64,000 nucleotides of DNA from positions 1,253,717 through 1,317,716 of the forward strand of contig CAXAMN010003669.1 of the NCBI GenBank assembly GCA_963970005.1. Reading direction: 5' to 3'. Each line of letters begins with the position of its first letter. Position 1 is the stretch's first letter. The translations under genes were made by a program, and so were the position numbers. This document shows positions 1 to 12,401 of this stretch, in pieces. The DNA comes from Durusdinium trenchii (lineage: Eukaryota; Sar; Dinophyceae; Suessiales; Symbiodiniaceae). Under the pieces are notes generated by a model. The model made no database searches, was not told where the DNA came from, and worked only from the letters and a program-made list of their open reading frames with translations.

Positions 1-3000
1 TCTTCCAAAGGAATTCGTCCAAGCGGCCGGCCAGGCAGATCCAATCATCCTAATTCCGAATTGGCACGCATCACGTGTTTAATGACCGTGCCACCCACCG
101 CGTCTTTGGCACGCTGGGGCCCGGAACTCTCATTTCTTCCGAAGGAATCTCCACAGGCCCCAACCCAAGGTCTTATTCATTGGCCATTGGCAACTAAACA
201 GATTCTTTCCTGCCATGGGGTGCAGTAAAGAAAGGGATGCCCTGCCAACTCTCCGGCTGACCTTTGAGTCTGACCAATACAGCATCGGACAACTCTTGAT
301 CTTGTCACTTGTCTTGCTAACTGCTACAAGTGCTACAATTGGGTCAAATGGCTGAAATATGCTGAAATGCGAACGAAGAGTCTTTCCTCTTGCAACTGTC
401 GCAGTTGGGGCCACCAGGACGCTTTTTTCCGTCCAGTGGAGTCGTTGGGTCAGCTTCCACAGACCTTCAGCCTCTGCTGTGCTTAGGGCTGGCCAGGCTG
501 GCCCTGTGTTTGGAGATGGCTGGCTGGACTGATGCCAAAGCTCATCCTAGGTCGCACAAAACGGCTGGAAGGTGCCACAGCTATGCTACTTGGATAGGAC
601 ATGTGCTTTTCCTTGGTGTGTCCTCGCTTGTCTCGAAAAGTGGGGTCGCGCTGCACCAGTGGGGAACCATTAGAACTGGTGCAGATCTGGCAGATCTGAC
701 CAAAGCAAGAACTCTTGGTCGTTGTTGGTCTGATCTGGGGTCCTGTGGTGTTTTTTCTCAAGGTTGGTGTTAGTCAAAGCTCGCACATGAACGTGAACCA
801 AGTGTTTGGATGCTGGCGTCTTGACTCGGACTGCACCTACTTATAGCATCTTACAGCATGTGGCGACCCCGTATTTAGCCCACTGAGAGTGTGACAACCC
901 ACCAGACCCCACCGCTGCCAAGCATCAGCAAACACAGAATTCCCATGAGGAGGTTCCAGAGCCCAGCCACGAAGGTCAGGCAAATAAAGCACCTGAAGGG
1001 TGACCAAACCAGCATCGTTGACGTGGGACCGGTGCACCGCACCCGCGGGGCGAGTCAAGGCCGAGAAGGTCACATGTCGATGGCCATGGGCCAGAAATTG
1101 CCTCAGCCTGTTGGGATCGAATTGCTCAACACCACTGGTGTCACCGATATTCGATAGCGATGTCACGAATCAGAGTTGCCCACTGATCCCACATCTGTGC
1201 AGCTTAGCAGCTGTGTCACTGCCAAGGTCCCTATGAACCTGAGTTTTCCAGTTGCATGGCACGGCTCGAAACCAGCAAACCGTGCCGTACCTGTGACGTC
1301 GTGAGTACGGACCCTGAAGTGTTGGTCATTCCCCCGTCATTCCACTTGCCTCAGCCAAGCTGCACATAGAAGAAGCCTCTGCCTCTGAGCTCGGTCAGAA
1401 AGTTGGCCCGATTGAAGACCTCAAGCTGATAACCTCAGCCGACACGTAGCCTTCCACGGCCTTTTCTGGGTGGCACACCCCCCATGCGTCAGAAGAATGC
1501 GGAATTTGTTCATACGATGGAACGGTCTTTCACCCCGTTTTGGGATCAACAAAGCTTGAAAAAGGCTTCGCACTCCGATCTGCATGGATCCACGCTCTCC
1601 TCACTCCAAGGGGCGTTCCACCCAGGGCGACCTCGGTCCGTGACGTGTCACGTGACGCCGTCAGGACGGTTAAAGGGGGTCAACCGTAAACGGGGTATAC
1701 CCTATTGAGCCCTAGCAATTGTATAAGCCGGGCCACTATATAACGTATATAGGTTATATAAGCCCTATTAAACCTTATGCAGCCAGGAATTCGACCCCTT
1801 TCAGTTCACAGTTCTGTTCAGTGGAATTCAACCCGATGAAGCCGGGTCAGCTGGTCACCGTTGTTTGAAATGCTCTAAACGGCAGGTAGGTGACCAACCT
1901 GTGAAAAACGACCGTTTTAGACTAGATGGCACAAACCTGTTGACAGGCGCTGGTTGGCTTCTACCAACCACCTGTTGAAATTTGTATTGTCTACTACTCT
2001 TGACAAAATCACCGCAGATTGATGATATGTTTAAATAAAATAGGATGAATTCTGAGGACATCAAGGGATTCTCCCAGAGATGAGCTGCCCCTCCTTTTGC
2101 TAGTCAACTGTTTCAAGTGCCAGAAGAAAAAGAGTGTATCTATAATCGAGCCTTTTGATAAGGAACACCCCCGTACCAGAAGAGTGGACACATCTCCATG
2201 TTTGGTTTTGTCTTTCCTAGGGCCACTGCAGGTACTGCAGATACAGCAGGCAGAAGCTAGGCAGAAATCAGCCCGATTCCGCGTCATGTCCTTTTGGTGG
2301 CTTGGCCGCTTGCACACTGGGCACTAGCCATTGGGTCGGTTGATGTTCTAACTAAGAAAAGAAACTATATATGAATATATATATATATTTGTACTTACTT
2401 TGCCCGTTGCTGGCTGACAACGAGCAGGCAGTCCAAGCGGCAATCTGCCCAAGACCTTCATTGATCGCAGACTTTCCACATCTGCCTGGCACCGTCTGCC
2501 AAGATGCAGTCGAGTTTGAGGTGGATTGACAGTCATGACCTCCGATCACAGCCGCGTACGTAGCCAAGTGGTCCTCCCCTGACCTTTTAGTGAAAGGCCT
2601 GTGGTGACCTCTTCGAAGACACCCTTGAGGCCTTGAGCCATCATGACTCAGAGCCAATTACATTGGGCCATTGGGCGGTTTTGCATGGCACCTCTAAGAG
2701 GAAGGTGACTATGCCAAAGACCATGAGGTAGGCATTCCTGGGAAACATCGATCGGGATCTGGGCTAGAGAAGCTGCAAAATGATGAAAGCTAGGAGCAAG
2801 CAAGTCATCAATTGCCAACATTAAACTGAATGCAGGCCAGCTCTTTAAGCTGATGGAAGGCCATGACAGCCGTAAGCTTCCACATAGTGCAGCCAAGCAT
2901 CAGCACGTACTGAAAAGGAGAGGTGAAGCCTGGGAGTTGACACAAAACACAACCACCCTTGATCGGCTGCGGGCATAGGAAGGCAGCTCAAACTGTCAGC

Positions 3001-5761
3001 TCAAGCCAACTCACCCCCCAAAAAAGGAAAGCTCTTAGGTCTTGCTTTTGTTGCATTCGATCCCCTGAAGTCAACAAGTTGCTGCTGACCCCCAGGCTCA
3101 ACAAATCTGGAAAACGCGCGTTCTAAATGATACTGTATGGCTCCGACCGTCTTCTCGTCCCACTCGGTGAGGTCCCAGGGACCCAGCTGGCGCCACTCGC
3201 TTCGCACCCAGCTTCACTGCGCCCCCGTCCCTAGTGGGGCAGAGCGGCCATTGCCGAAGTTCAGCAGGCCCAACAAGCCGATCAAGGTCGTGGCCATGCC
3301 GCCTGGGCTCCCAAGGCAGCGTCTCCGCGCTCGAAACGCTCTTTGGGGCCGAATGTGGAGTAGACCAGAGGTGAAGACGGAGAATCCAAACCATTCGAAT
3401 TGATCTAGAATCTATATAGACATGCCAGGGTTGCAAACCAAAAATCCGACCTCTACAACCCTCATTCAGTGACTTGAGAGTAATCTGGGATGATGGCACG
3501 AAGAAGTGTTTTTGTAACTGGAGGGGCTCTTGGCTTCTGCTTCAACAATGGATGTGTCAACGGAATGGTTGAAATTGCGCATTTTTCTTGCTAAGCTTGG
3601 ATGTTCCTGAAGAAGTTGCGCCAGCAAATGAAGAATGAATCCTTCAAGTATTGTACATATATACCACCTACAAGTATAAACACGTATTAACTATATAATG
3701 TAAATTATTTACATGCAGTATCTAATTTATTTACTGTGACTGTATCGATATATCTATGTTGCTTTTGACGGTTGGCATTTGAAAGGCGACCTGAAAAAGA
3801 ACACAGTTGCAAGAGAATTGTAGAATTCCCCATGCGTGTCCTTTTTGAGCCGAAGGTTGAAGCATGAAAAGCTTTCTAAAGACCGGAAACATGTGCGCTC
3901 ACAGCGGCCAGCTCTATAGAAAACAATTGCTCTCAAGCCTGCTGAAATCGGCAGGCTACCCACCAATGCCCCCCCCCCAGGAAAAAAATGGAGGGAAACA
4001 AACACAACAAAAACTGGTGGGGTACATCGAATTGAATTCCACCCTTCACCCCACGGATCCACCCCGTCACGGATCCCAACCTCGTCATCGGCATCCCCGC
4101 CTAAGAAGCATAGCACTGAGATGCCGGCAGGGCCTTCTTGGATATACTTCCCCAGCTCCTGAAGAGCGACCACCCCCTCCTGCCCCAAGCCATCTAGCCA
4201 TCTGCTGCCATCTGCATCTGTTCTGTATCCGACCTTGCCAGGTCAAAGCATCTGACCTTGCCAGGTCCAAAAATCCCCTCAAATCTTCAATTTCTGGTTG
4301 GGCAGCGCCCAGCAAAACATGTCCTCAGCGGCCATGGCTCCAGCCACTTTCGCCGCCTCATAGCCCGCGGAGGCCTGCTGATAAGCCACCTCCTGGGAAG
4401 GAGCGCTGGAAAGTCAGGAACCCCATATCTGCAGGTTCCGATATAGACAAAACATGTCTAGCATTTCTTTCTGGGAAGATGGAAGGGGCTTAGGCGCATT
4501 TGTAACTCCAGCCTCCATGTTCCATGCTGATCCATGATCATCCGTTGCCGGAATGGTAGTGAGCCATTGATGCCAGCATGAAAGTCATGGTCGGAATCAT
4601 CACTCAAATGCACAATCAAAACCATGCTGGATTCGTTCCCCGTCGGCACCTCCGAGCCGGGGCCCCGCTGCTAGCTGAAGGAAAGGTAGGAGCGGACCCA
4701 TGGACATCAAGGACCGAACACGACATGGAATTTCGAGGACCTAGAGGACCTAGAGTCTAGGGATGTCTAGGGATCTCCGATTGATCTATGTCTCAGCCGG
4801 GAAGATGATTTGAAATCAGGTTGTTGAATCACACACAAATTCCGCAGTGCCTCGACCCTGATATATAGTTCCAATTCCTCAGTCCTTGATGTGTTGCTGC
4901 ACCGTGGGGTCTTGCCTTGGCAGAACACATCGGCGTCCTGTACTGAAACACGTGCAGCAAAACAGTGCGAGTATCTGGTGTTTTCAGCCACGACACGGAG
5001 CTGTATGGAATTCCACTTTGGGGTGCCCCTTAGCAACAGTAATTTTCTAGGTCACAGTGAACATCAAGAAAGGCGCGCACCGACAAAAGAAACGTGCATG
5101 TGTATTATATATATATATATGTGTGTGTGTGTGTATGGGTGTGTGACATGTGTGTGTGTTTTACTATATTATCTAAATATATTATGATATATGTGTGATA
5201 TACAGTATGTCTCTCTATGCGTGTTTGAATCTTCTTGGGTGGGTGAATGCCCAGAATCTACTAAACCTACTCTACAGCTCTACGCTCAAAAGCAAGCATC
5301 CAAGCCCTCATCCGTCGACCACACGCTGCCAAAGCATCCTGCCGCCCTCTGGACCGGCGACAGGGCCCAAAAGGAATGCACTGCAAGAAGGACCAACTCT
5401 GCAGACATAAGCCCACAGGGGCCCTGGATGTGTCCCTTCGCGGGCAGCAGGACCCAATCATCAAACTGTTCCATGGTATCTTCCAGGAGCGTTCTTGTGC
5501 CCACGACATCCCCCCCAAAAAAAACGCCAATCAGGCCAGGCACATAGCGGCTTCGACCATCGGCTGCGCCACGCCACCTATGCACGATGAACGTTTCGGA
5601 GAAAGAGCAAGTCATGCAAATCCACCAGGTCCAAAATCCATCAGAGTCACCTTTAATATCTTCAATATAATACAAGCATTGGCTGACCTGAGTGCAAGGG
5701 GTCGAACCCAAGAAGTGCCAGATAGTGCCAGCATGCGCCAGCAAATACGCACGAACGCCAC
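1..5761. other. Stretch without a confident gene
   Basis: No exon chain could be assembled here. Two places look more protein-like than their surroundings. On the minus strand near 3127-3210 a frame contains WRQLGPWDLTEWDEKT, but it lacks a clean AG|G acceptor. On the plus strand 2779-2978 a frame of about 65 codons is rich in Lys and Gln. A cluster of short palindromes lies at 1860-1985, and TA and GT simple repeats lie at 2368-2392 and 5106-5160. Open frames on both strands at 5286-5547 are not convincing. Confidence 0.5.
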
Positions 5762-5831
5762 CTGGTCTCTCCCAAATCCCCGCCTCCACCATAGCCGCCA
5801 TAGCCATGCGTCGGCGGTGGTGCCGAGGCAC
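5762..5831 (-). CDS. Candidate exon, Gly/Tyr-rich protein
   Basis: This is a 70-bp minus-strand segment bounded by a TAG|G acceptor and a GT donor. It encodes APPPTHGYGGYGGGGDLGE, a low-complexity Gly/Tyr-rich stretch of the kind found in RNA-binding proteins. No RRM or other folded domain was found next to it, so the family is a guess. It lies downstream of the carrier gene and could belong to the next gene in the same direction. Confidence 0.4.
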
Positions 5832-6461
5832 CTAGGAAGATCGCCCTCCGCTGATCCAGGCTTCAAGTGGTTCTTCACGGAAGTGCATCTTTTTGGTTCT
5901 GACCGCTTCTAGAGATGAATCAAGCTCCTACTGACGCACTGCACCACCAGAGAGTGAAGACTAGCCTTCCCTGAGTCAGCAGTTCAAGTAAGTAGCCATT
6001 GCCCAGGCCTACAGGCTCCTCTCCTTCCAAAACCCTCCATTCGTTCCCAGGAGCTGTGAGGACAAAAAAGAAAAACCGTCCCGGGAGGAACCGCTCCACC
6101 GCCATCGGAATCCGCTCAAGACCCCGGATCCCTCCCATTTCGGGCCGCCTCCTGAGAGATCCACCTTGGCACCTGGCCGTCAGCCGCCCCCACTCCACTG
6201 TGTTCGGCTCATCCGGAACGGTGAGGGAAGAACAGGACCCAAATTGGTCGGTGACCCACCAGGATGCATCAAGGACAAGCTTTGTTGTAGACTCTTGCTG
6301 AATAACCCCCCTCCAATTTGGATTGCAAGAGTCTACATTGATTAGGATGGACCCCACCAGGATGGACCAGGATGGGAACCATGACCTCCATTCTGATCTC
6401 TCTTTTTCGTTCCGATCGCTGGGTGGAGTGCCCTCTCAACCATGAACACACACACACACAC

Positions 6462-6519
6462 CCGATCCGAGCGGTTTCGGCTGCTGCGCATGGCGAAGCG
6501 CAGCCGCCGTGCCTGACAT
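6462..6519 (-). CDS. Candidate first coding exon
   Basis: A minus-strand ATG opens a 19-codon frame (MSGTAAALRHAQQPKPLGS) that runs into a GT donor inside a GT repeat. It lies about 400 bp below the stop codon of the carrier gene, where the next gene of a same-strand array would start. The frame is also open upstream of the ATG, so the start is uncertain. No function can be assigned. Confidence 0.25.
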
Positions 6520-6708
6520 GGTGCTGCACTCCACTCGGTCCGCCGAGCTCGGTCCGCTCTGAGCCGAGAGGGTCGGCGCACCGTACGGTGTTAACGGGTC
6601 GGCGCTTCGTCCGAGACGGGTCGTGACCGGACGTGGCATCACTGGCGGGGCATCACCGATGTTGAAATCATGTTGAATGAATGTCTGCAGAAAACGAATG
6701 CAGGACAC

Positions 6709-6750
6709 AACTCCGAGTCTCCAATCACACAACTCTGAGTCTCCAATCTG
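6709..6750. repeat. 22-bp tandem duplication
   Basis: Two copies of AACTC(C/T)GAGTCTCCAATC start at 6709 and 6731. Confidence 0.7.
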
Positions 6751-6916
6751 TAAACTTGAATACAGGATTGAAGAATCCGAAGGCTCAATCAAGCCTTCCA
6801 ATTGGCGTTTGTCAGGAATCCAGTATCCAAGACGTCCAATATCTACAGTATAATTACTGTATCTCAATCTAAGCCTTCATGAGCTTGATGAGGCAACCCC
6901 CTCTTTTTCGCTCCAT

Positions 6917-9900
6917 CTACAAGTACTCCAAACCGAAAAGGTGCTTCCGGATGTACTCCACAATGGGCATCTGTACTGCCATCACCTCGGAATGGTGGCA
7001 GGTTGAGTAGCGGACACTAAGGCAAGTCCAGGGAAGGCGACCAGACCGGCCAGAAAAGAAAAAGATAGAAAAAGCGCTATGCATCACATCACCCTCATCC
7101 ATGCGATGTTTGTTGAAAGTCCAACTGGCAACCGGTATGCCTCCACCTGTATCCATGGGGGCCTCTGCACTTCACAGAGTTGGCAGCAAAACCTCCGCAA
7201 AGTTGGCCCAAAAGTCTGTCATGGCAGGCCTTTCGCTACATGGACCAGGGCTCCAGGTATTCCCCATGTGCCTCCGACCTGGCCATGCAAAAGTGCGCAT
7301 CCTTCGCCCAAACCCTTTGGGCTTCCCCTGCCCGATCCCATCGAGCTGCTCCCAGTGCCAAGGCGCTGGCACTTGACGCCCCGCCGCCGGGCCAAAGCCA
7401 CGGTAGAAGGCCAGGATCGGCTCGTGGCGAAGCATGAGGCTGAGGCCTCCAGGCGAAGCCGGCGACCGCCACGAGTGCAACCGAAACGGAGAGAGGTTTG
7501 TACAAGAAAAAGGGTCAGTACCAGAAAGGAACCGGACCGTATTCTGCCTAGAGCTTGGGAACATGACCCCTGATTGAAACCCATCTTATAGCTGGCCGTT
7601 TCCCACTCCACTGTCATCTGAGTCAGAGTCCTTGTAAAGAGTGTTGGTGGACAATATTCTGCGAAAAAAGGATCTCCATTCATCTCCATTCTGATACATG
7701 GATGTTGAAGGCTGACCACATGCAAACCCTGATGTTATATGATGTTATCCAGATCCAGTTATCCATGTATACTTTCGCTTTATGTATAATTAGTAAGCAC
7801 ACTGAACATGCGAGCAATGATACATGAGAGAGAGAGAGAGAAAGGGGATGAAGTGGGGATGGCTGGGTTGTTTGTCCAAGTTCATAGGGCGTGGTCCTGT
7901 CCTCCTTCCTGTCCTCCTTCGGCCCGACGTCGTCCGGACCTGCGCCCGGTCCAGTAAGTGGTTCCTGTTTCAGACCGCGAAAGAGCATGGGTCAAGGTTC
8001 GCTCACTCCGTGATTCGTATCACATCCCAGGCGCAGTGCAGAACGCCCCTGTAATGACGTCCTCCACTTTGTAGCCGTGTCTTCACCACGTCTGCCGGCA
8101 TGCAGGCCACCTCGGGGCAGAGAAAAAGGCCGGGCATGGGCCGGGACCCTTTACTTTACTCCAAAACGGTGCCGCATTTGGCACCGTCTTCTGCCCAGTG
8201 GGTGATAGCCTAATTGGATGGACCCACTCATCACCGGATAACGAAATCATGGACCGTACAAGCACTCAAGTCGAGGGCAAGCGGGGCAAGCCATGCACAA
8301 TGTTGAAGCATTGGTCGGAATTGCTTGGCAAAAAAATAACGTTCTGAGAAAAAAAACCATCCTTCACTCTGGGCCATCCCGAGTTCGGGCATGTTTTGTC
8401 CAAACTACGGCTGGCCATGCCACCTGTGCGACCAAGCCAGAGAAGCACGAGGAGCACAAGTGCAGGCGGGGGCCATCAGTCCATCCGGCCTTTAGAGCAA
8501 CCTGACGCAGGACTGCCAGCTGGTGTCCCAAAGATGGTGGCTCAACCCCCCCCAAAATGGCCCGCAAATCTCGTTTGGGCAAGAAACATCGGGCTACCAG
8601 TGGGGAAGGGGGAGCCAAGAGTTTCGAGAGGAGAGGTCCAAATGGTCGAACGTGAAGCGGAAGGAAGCTGGCTCTCAAAACATAGATTGTTCCATTGTTC
8701 CTACATGTACCTACAATACTAAAATGACTCCACTGATTCCAACTGGGCGCCCCATGGCGCTCCATTAGTGCATCCTCTCATTTTCGTTGGGAGGCGAGCC
8801 ACCCCGCCCCATCTCTGGGCACCCAGGGTCACAACAAATCCCCCGGGTCAGCTCATCCTTTTTGGCACATCGAGTTAACAAACAAAGACCGGCAACCCAC
8901 TGGCCATTCACATCTGGCACCCTGTCTCACTACAGCACGCTGACCGCCCGCGCCTGCTTCGTTTGGTCATAGCTGGCCAGCTGCCCAGCTGACAAAAGCC
9001 CCGCTCGGGCCACGTTTGCGGGCGCCCCGCGCCAAAGCCCTGCGAGACCCTCCTGGTGGGGTGCAGCTGGTTGACCCTGTCCAAGTCCATTCCCCACAAG
9101 TGAGGTTCACTAATTGATGTTGCTGTGAAAATCACGGACCACAACACACACTTACCGGTGCCAGTAGTCACCCTTGTGTCTTCCTCAGAGTCTCCCCTCT
9201 CGCTTCTTAATGTCTGACATGTCTTGAACTCCTCTGGTGTACAGGAAAATATCGCACTCAAGTCCTCTCGGAAAATGTCAAGGAAAGCGCGCAAGGTGTT
9301 GGCATGCCGTGGCTTGTGCCCCGACCTCACATTTACCAGTTTTCGACACCGCCTTGGACTGCATATATTGGTTGCTTCCACCATGTTGTGTCAAGCTGAA
9401 AGCCCAGCAAACAATAGCCCTGACAACAGTGGACACAGACATCTAGAGTGAAAATCAGTGAAAGGCCCGTGTTTTATATAATACATGATGCGATATACAT
9501 GCGCTTCACCTTCTTGGGGGTTCTGGGCAGTTCGCTCAGGACGAGTTCCTTCCTTCAGCGCCGAAGCGGCCTTGTGGACGCCCCCGGTGACCGAATTCGC
9601 CGTGCCGATTCTCAGGATCGCACCGGCTTGTTTTCTGCCCCGGTGCCCGAGGTGCCAGAATCTCTGCCAATCTGAAATTGTCCAACATGTTTCCAGAACT
9701 CGCAACATGCTTCTCGCAACCCAAATGCTGCGAGAAACAGGTTCACTCGCTGCAACACAAGCATACTAGCCAGCTTTTACCCCACGACGCAGCTCGTTGC
9801 GTCCGAAGCGCCGCAGGCCGCTGGCATAGGTGCCGCACTGTGTCAGGGCACCAGACTCGCCTTGGAAACGCACCCGGACCAAATCCTCGGTGGGGGCCAG

Positions 9901-10742
9901 CACTTGAGGCAGCTGCGGTTGAGCGGAGGTAGGAGCTCTAGGAGTTCTGACTCTGAGAGGTGAGGGCAACTGCACAAGGTGGACTGGGTGACATTGGGTG
10001 TATGAGGTAGCGGGGCAGCCTTCTCGCGTCCTCTGTGTTTTGCTGAGTGTTGTCCACCACGTGCCCAGCCAGCTCATACATCGCCGGCTTCAACACACAG
10101 AGGCTTTGGGCAGCCAGGCCTGGCCACCTGCCTCACGTGGATTCTTCAGTGTTTCCACATTTGTGACCGCCCATACCAGTCGTGAACGGTTCCCTGTCAA
10201 TGGTGTGAGTGGCCGGGGAAATCTGGAGACCTCCAAGTCCGAGTTCTGTTTTGCACCTGGCCCTGCCCTGGTTCCCGGCGGGCGTCAATGGGGTTGGCCA
10301 GACCTGCGCCCAAAGCGCCCGTGGACGCGCCAGACGCGAGCTTCGTCGCCAGGCCGCCGGTGTCACCGTAGAAGGCCTTCACCCTGGACACGATTTCTTG
10401 TTGGGAGGAGAGGTGGCGGCTTGACGTGGTGTTTGACGCGGTTGTCGCGGTTGTACACGGCTGAACCGTTTTTTGTTGAAGACGTGGCAGTTTTGGAGCC
10501 AACCTCAGTGTGGTGGTGTGATTTGATGTTCGTTGAAGGCTTAAGCAACGTTAATAAGAAGCAGAAATCATTCTCAGGCTTAGTGAGCGTACCCCATGTG
10601 AACCCCATTGAACATCCCCAAGCCTGCCTGGGGTAGAGCCCCACTCTGAGGCCTGTCTGTGTGAAGGCGCGCATCCAGGTGGCCACCAAGCCCGGTGTCC
10701 ACAAGCCCACAAGGCCCTCCTCGTGGAAAATCTGCCGCAAGC
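6917..10742 (-). CDS. Mitochondrial carrier (SLC25 family), 5'-partial, oxoglutarate/dicarboxylate-like
   Basis: This inner-membrane metabolite carrier is built from eight exons: 10742-10628, 10383-10287, 9885-9796, 9052-8954, 8501-8424, 8110-8035, 7446-7373 and 6985-6917 (stop TAG). All seven introns join in frame. The product begins in repeat 1 (FHEEGLVGLW...RVGLYPR). Repeat 2 carries the carrier signature PIDLVRVR and EGLAGLWRG. Repeat 3 carries PADVVKTRLQ and ends FGLEYL. The stretch LLSAGQLASYDQTKQ and the MPADVVKTR context resemble the oxoglutarate/dicarboxylate/UCP branch, so a dicarboxylate is the likely substrate; this is inference. Intron donors are GC, GA, GA, GC, GT, GC, GT. The N-terminal part (start and first PxDxxK/RxR motif) was not found and should lie above 10742, possibly beyond the retroelement. 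Confidence 0.92.
8035..8110 (-). CDS. SLC25 exon: carrier repeat 3 signature
   Basis: This 76-bp exon encodes VACMPADVVKTRLQSGGRHY and five more residues, the third carrier signature. It ends one base into a Cys codon at a GC donor. The downstream exon (7446-7373) continues LSLMLRHEPILAFYRGF, giving the usual spacing between the signature and the helix-6 motif. A GTGAG further on would also look like a donor, but using it breaks that spacing. Confidence 0.9.
10287..10383 (-). CDS. SLC25 exon: start of carrier repeat 2
   Basis: This 97-bp exon encodes helix 3 of the carrier (LASGASTGALGAGLANPI). The upstream exon ends in AG and this one begins with G, rebuilding an Arg codon. It ends after ANPI at a GA donor. 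The next exon begins DLVRVRFQ, so the diagnostic Px[DE]xx[KR]x[KR] motif is interrupted by the intron and is exact only after splicing at GA-AG. Confidence 0.92.
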
Positions 10743-12401
10743 CTCGAAATTCAGACCGGGATCGGACCCCGTTTCTTCTCAGGGCTGCCTATGACTTCTA
10801 ACCTTCGGAAGCTTTGGAAGGAGGCGCCTCAAAATGATAAATTCAAAATGATAGATAGATTTTATATATACGTATATATATATATACATATATAGAACAA
10901 AAAACGCAAGCCCCCCTGAGATCCACCTTTGATGCTTTCCAATTTGCTGAGTCCTGAGTCAGATCATGTGCGGTCTAAGTCTTGAGTCAGTGTCTCGCTT
11001 TAGAACAGACATTGGTAGATTTGATCTATAGGGCGGTGGTCTGCTGGATACTCTTTGGTGGACGCTAGGACCCCACGCCTCTTCATTCATCTCTCTATTC
11101 TAACAACAACCTGGGGATTCCAAGTGAGTGGAAGCCTACCACAGAAGCTACGCACTCTGAAATGGAAAAGTATGCGGCTGGGCATCATTTGCCTTTTCAA
11201 GCGATTGCATTCAAAAGTTCACGCCTATACAACATCCATCAAAACGCTTTCGCAATAGAACGTAGATCAAATGGTTTTGGGCGTAACTGCAACAAGTCAC
11301 ACAAAATGAGCTTTTCAGTGAAGCCTTCTCCACAATTAAGTCTTGAACAGACCTGGCAGCAGCGCCGAGCTAGACCGTGCGTCACCAAATTGCCCACGGC
11401 GAAAACATGTTGGGCGCAGCACTCTGTTTGTTTGATCAATAGGTCTTTTGGGGGGGAGCTGATGGTCGCAAAAGAGAGTTGGTCCTACCGTATGTGAAGT
11501 GAACTCACTACCAATCCCACCAGGTTTTGCTCAAGCAGTTGGTCTTTCAGGCGCTCAGCAGATGTCAGGCCAAGTAGGCACCAGGACGTGTGTTCGTTTC
11601 GAACCCACCTCCTGCTGATGTCGGTGACAAGATCAATGCGACATGATCAATCTGATTTGTTCAACACATGTGTATACACATGTAAGTTTTCCATTCCATG
11701 CCACTGCGGGTCTGCGAAAGACGCGGACTTAATATATATATATATATAATCGATATAGTTGCTCGTTGCCATGGAGCCTCCCCTAGGCTTGCGGCTCTCC
11801 AAGGTCAACGTGGCCACCTGTCGGTCGTTGATGAACGGCCCCCACCCACGAGGTAGGGCTTCATCTCATATGTGATGTGTGTTTTTGGAACCCCTTCTTA
11901 CAGTTAACATGTTCTCCCTTGCGTCACTCCATTCGTTCAACCCCAACAAAAGTTTGGCAGCGATCCAACACAACACATTTGCTGCTGCTCAACCATCTTG
12001 GCGCACAGCAAGTGACAACGAGATTGGGAATCAGTCTGATGGTGGGAAACGGGACAGCCAAGGAACCGACATCCTCACGCGAGCGGAGGCGTCACGCAGA
12101 ATGCCGGAAATTCCAAAGAGCAGCTTCTGCGCAGAATGTCAAGATTTTACTGGAAGGATTGAAAAGGAACCGTTGGTGCCTGGCCGGGAAAACATCCCTT
12201 CACCGGCGCATTCGAAGTTCCAGGCTCGCTCCATGAGGTTACCTTACGGTAATGAGTACCAATGCTGGCCATTGTCCAAGTTGAAGAATGCCAGAGCTTG
12301 TTCAAGTTGAAGTGAAACCACACGTTCAAACAACCTCATATCATCTTTCAGCATGATCTGAGAGGCGCAGCACAAGCTGACCGTTGGAAAGTGGCCACAA
12401 C
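10743..12401. other. Stretch without a confident gene
   Basis: The missing 5' exons of the carrier were expected here but not found. A minus frame near 11390-11430 reads FAVGNLVTH, which could be part of carrier helix 1, but no matching PxDxxK exon follows. TA repeats lie at 10864-10892 and 11730-11750. The segment near 11780-11853 is open on both strands. Confidence 0.4.

Noticed and set aside
8010..8034. GT donor after the frame ...WDVIRIT in the carrier gene
   Set aside because: GTGAGC looks canonical, but using it adds residues between the carrier signature and the next helix. The GC donor at 8034 gives exact family spacing and correct phase.
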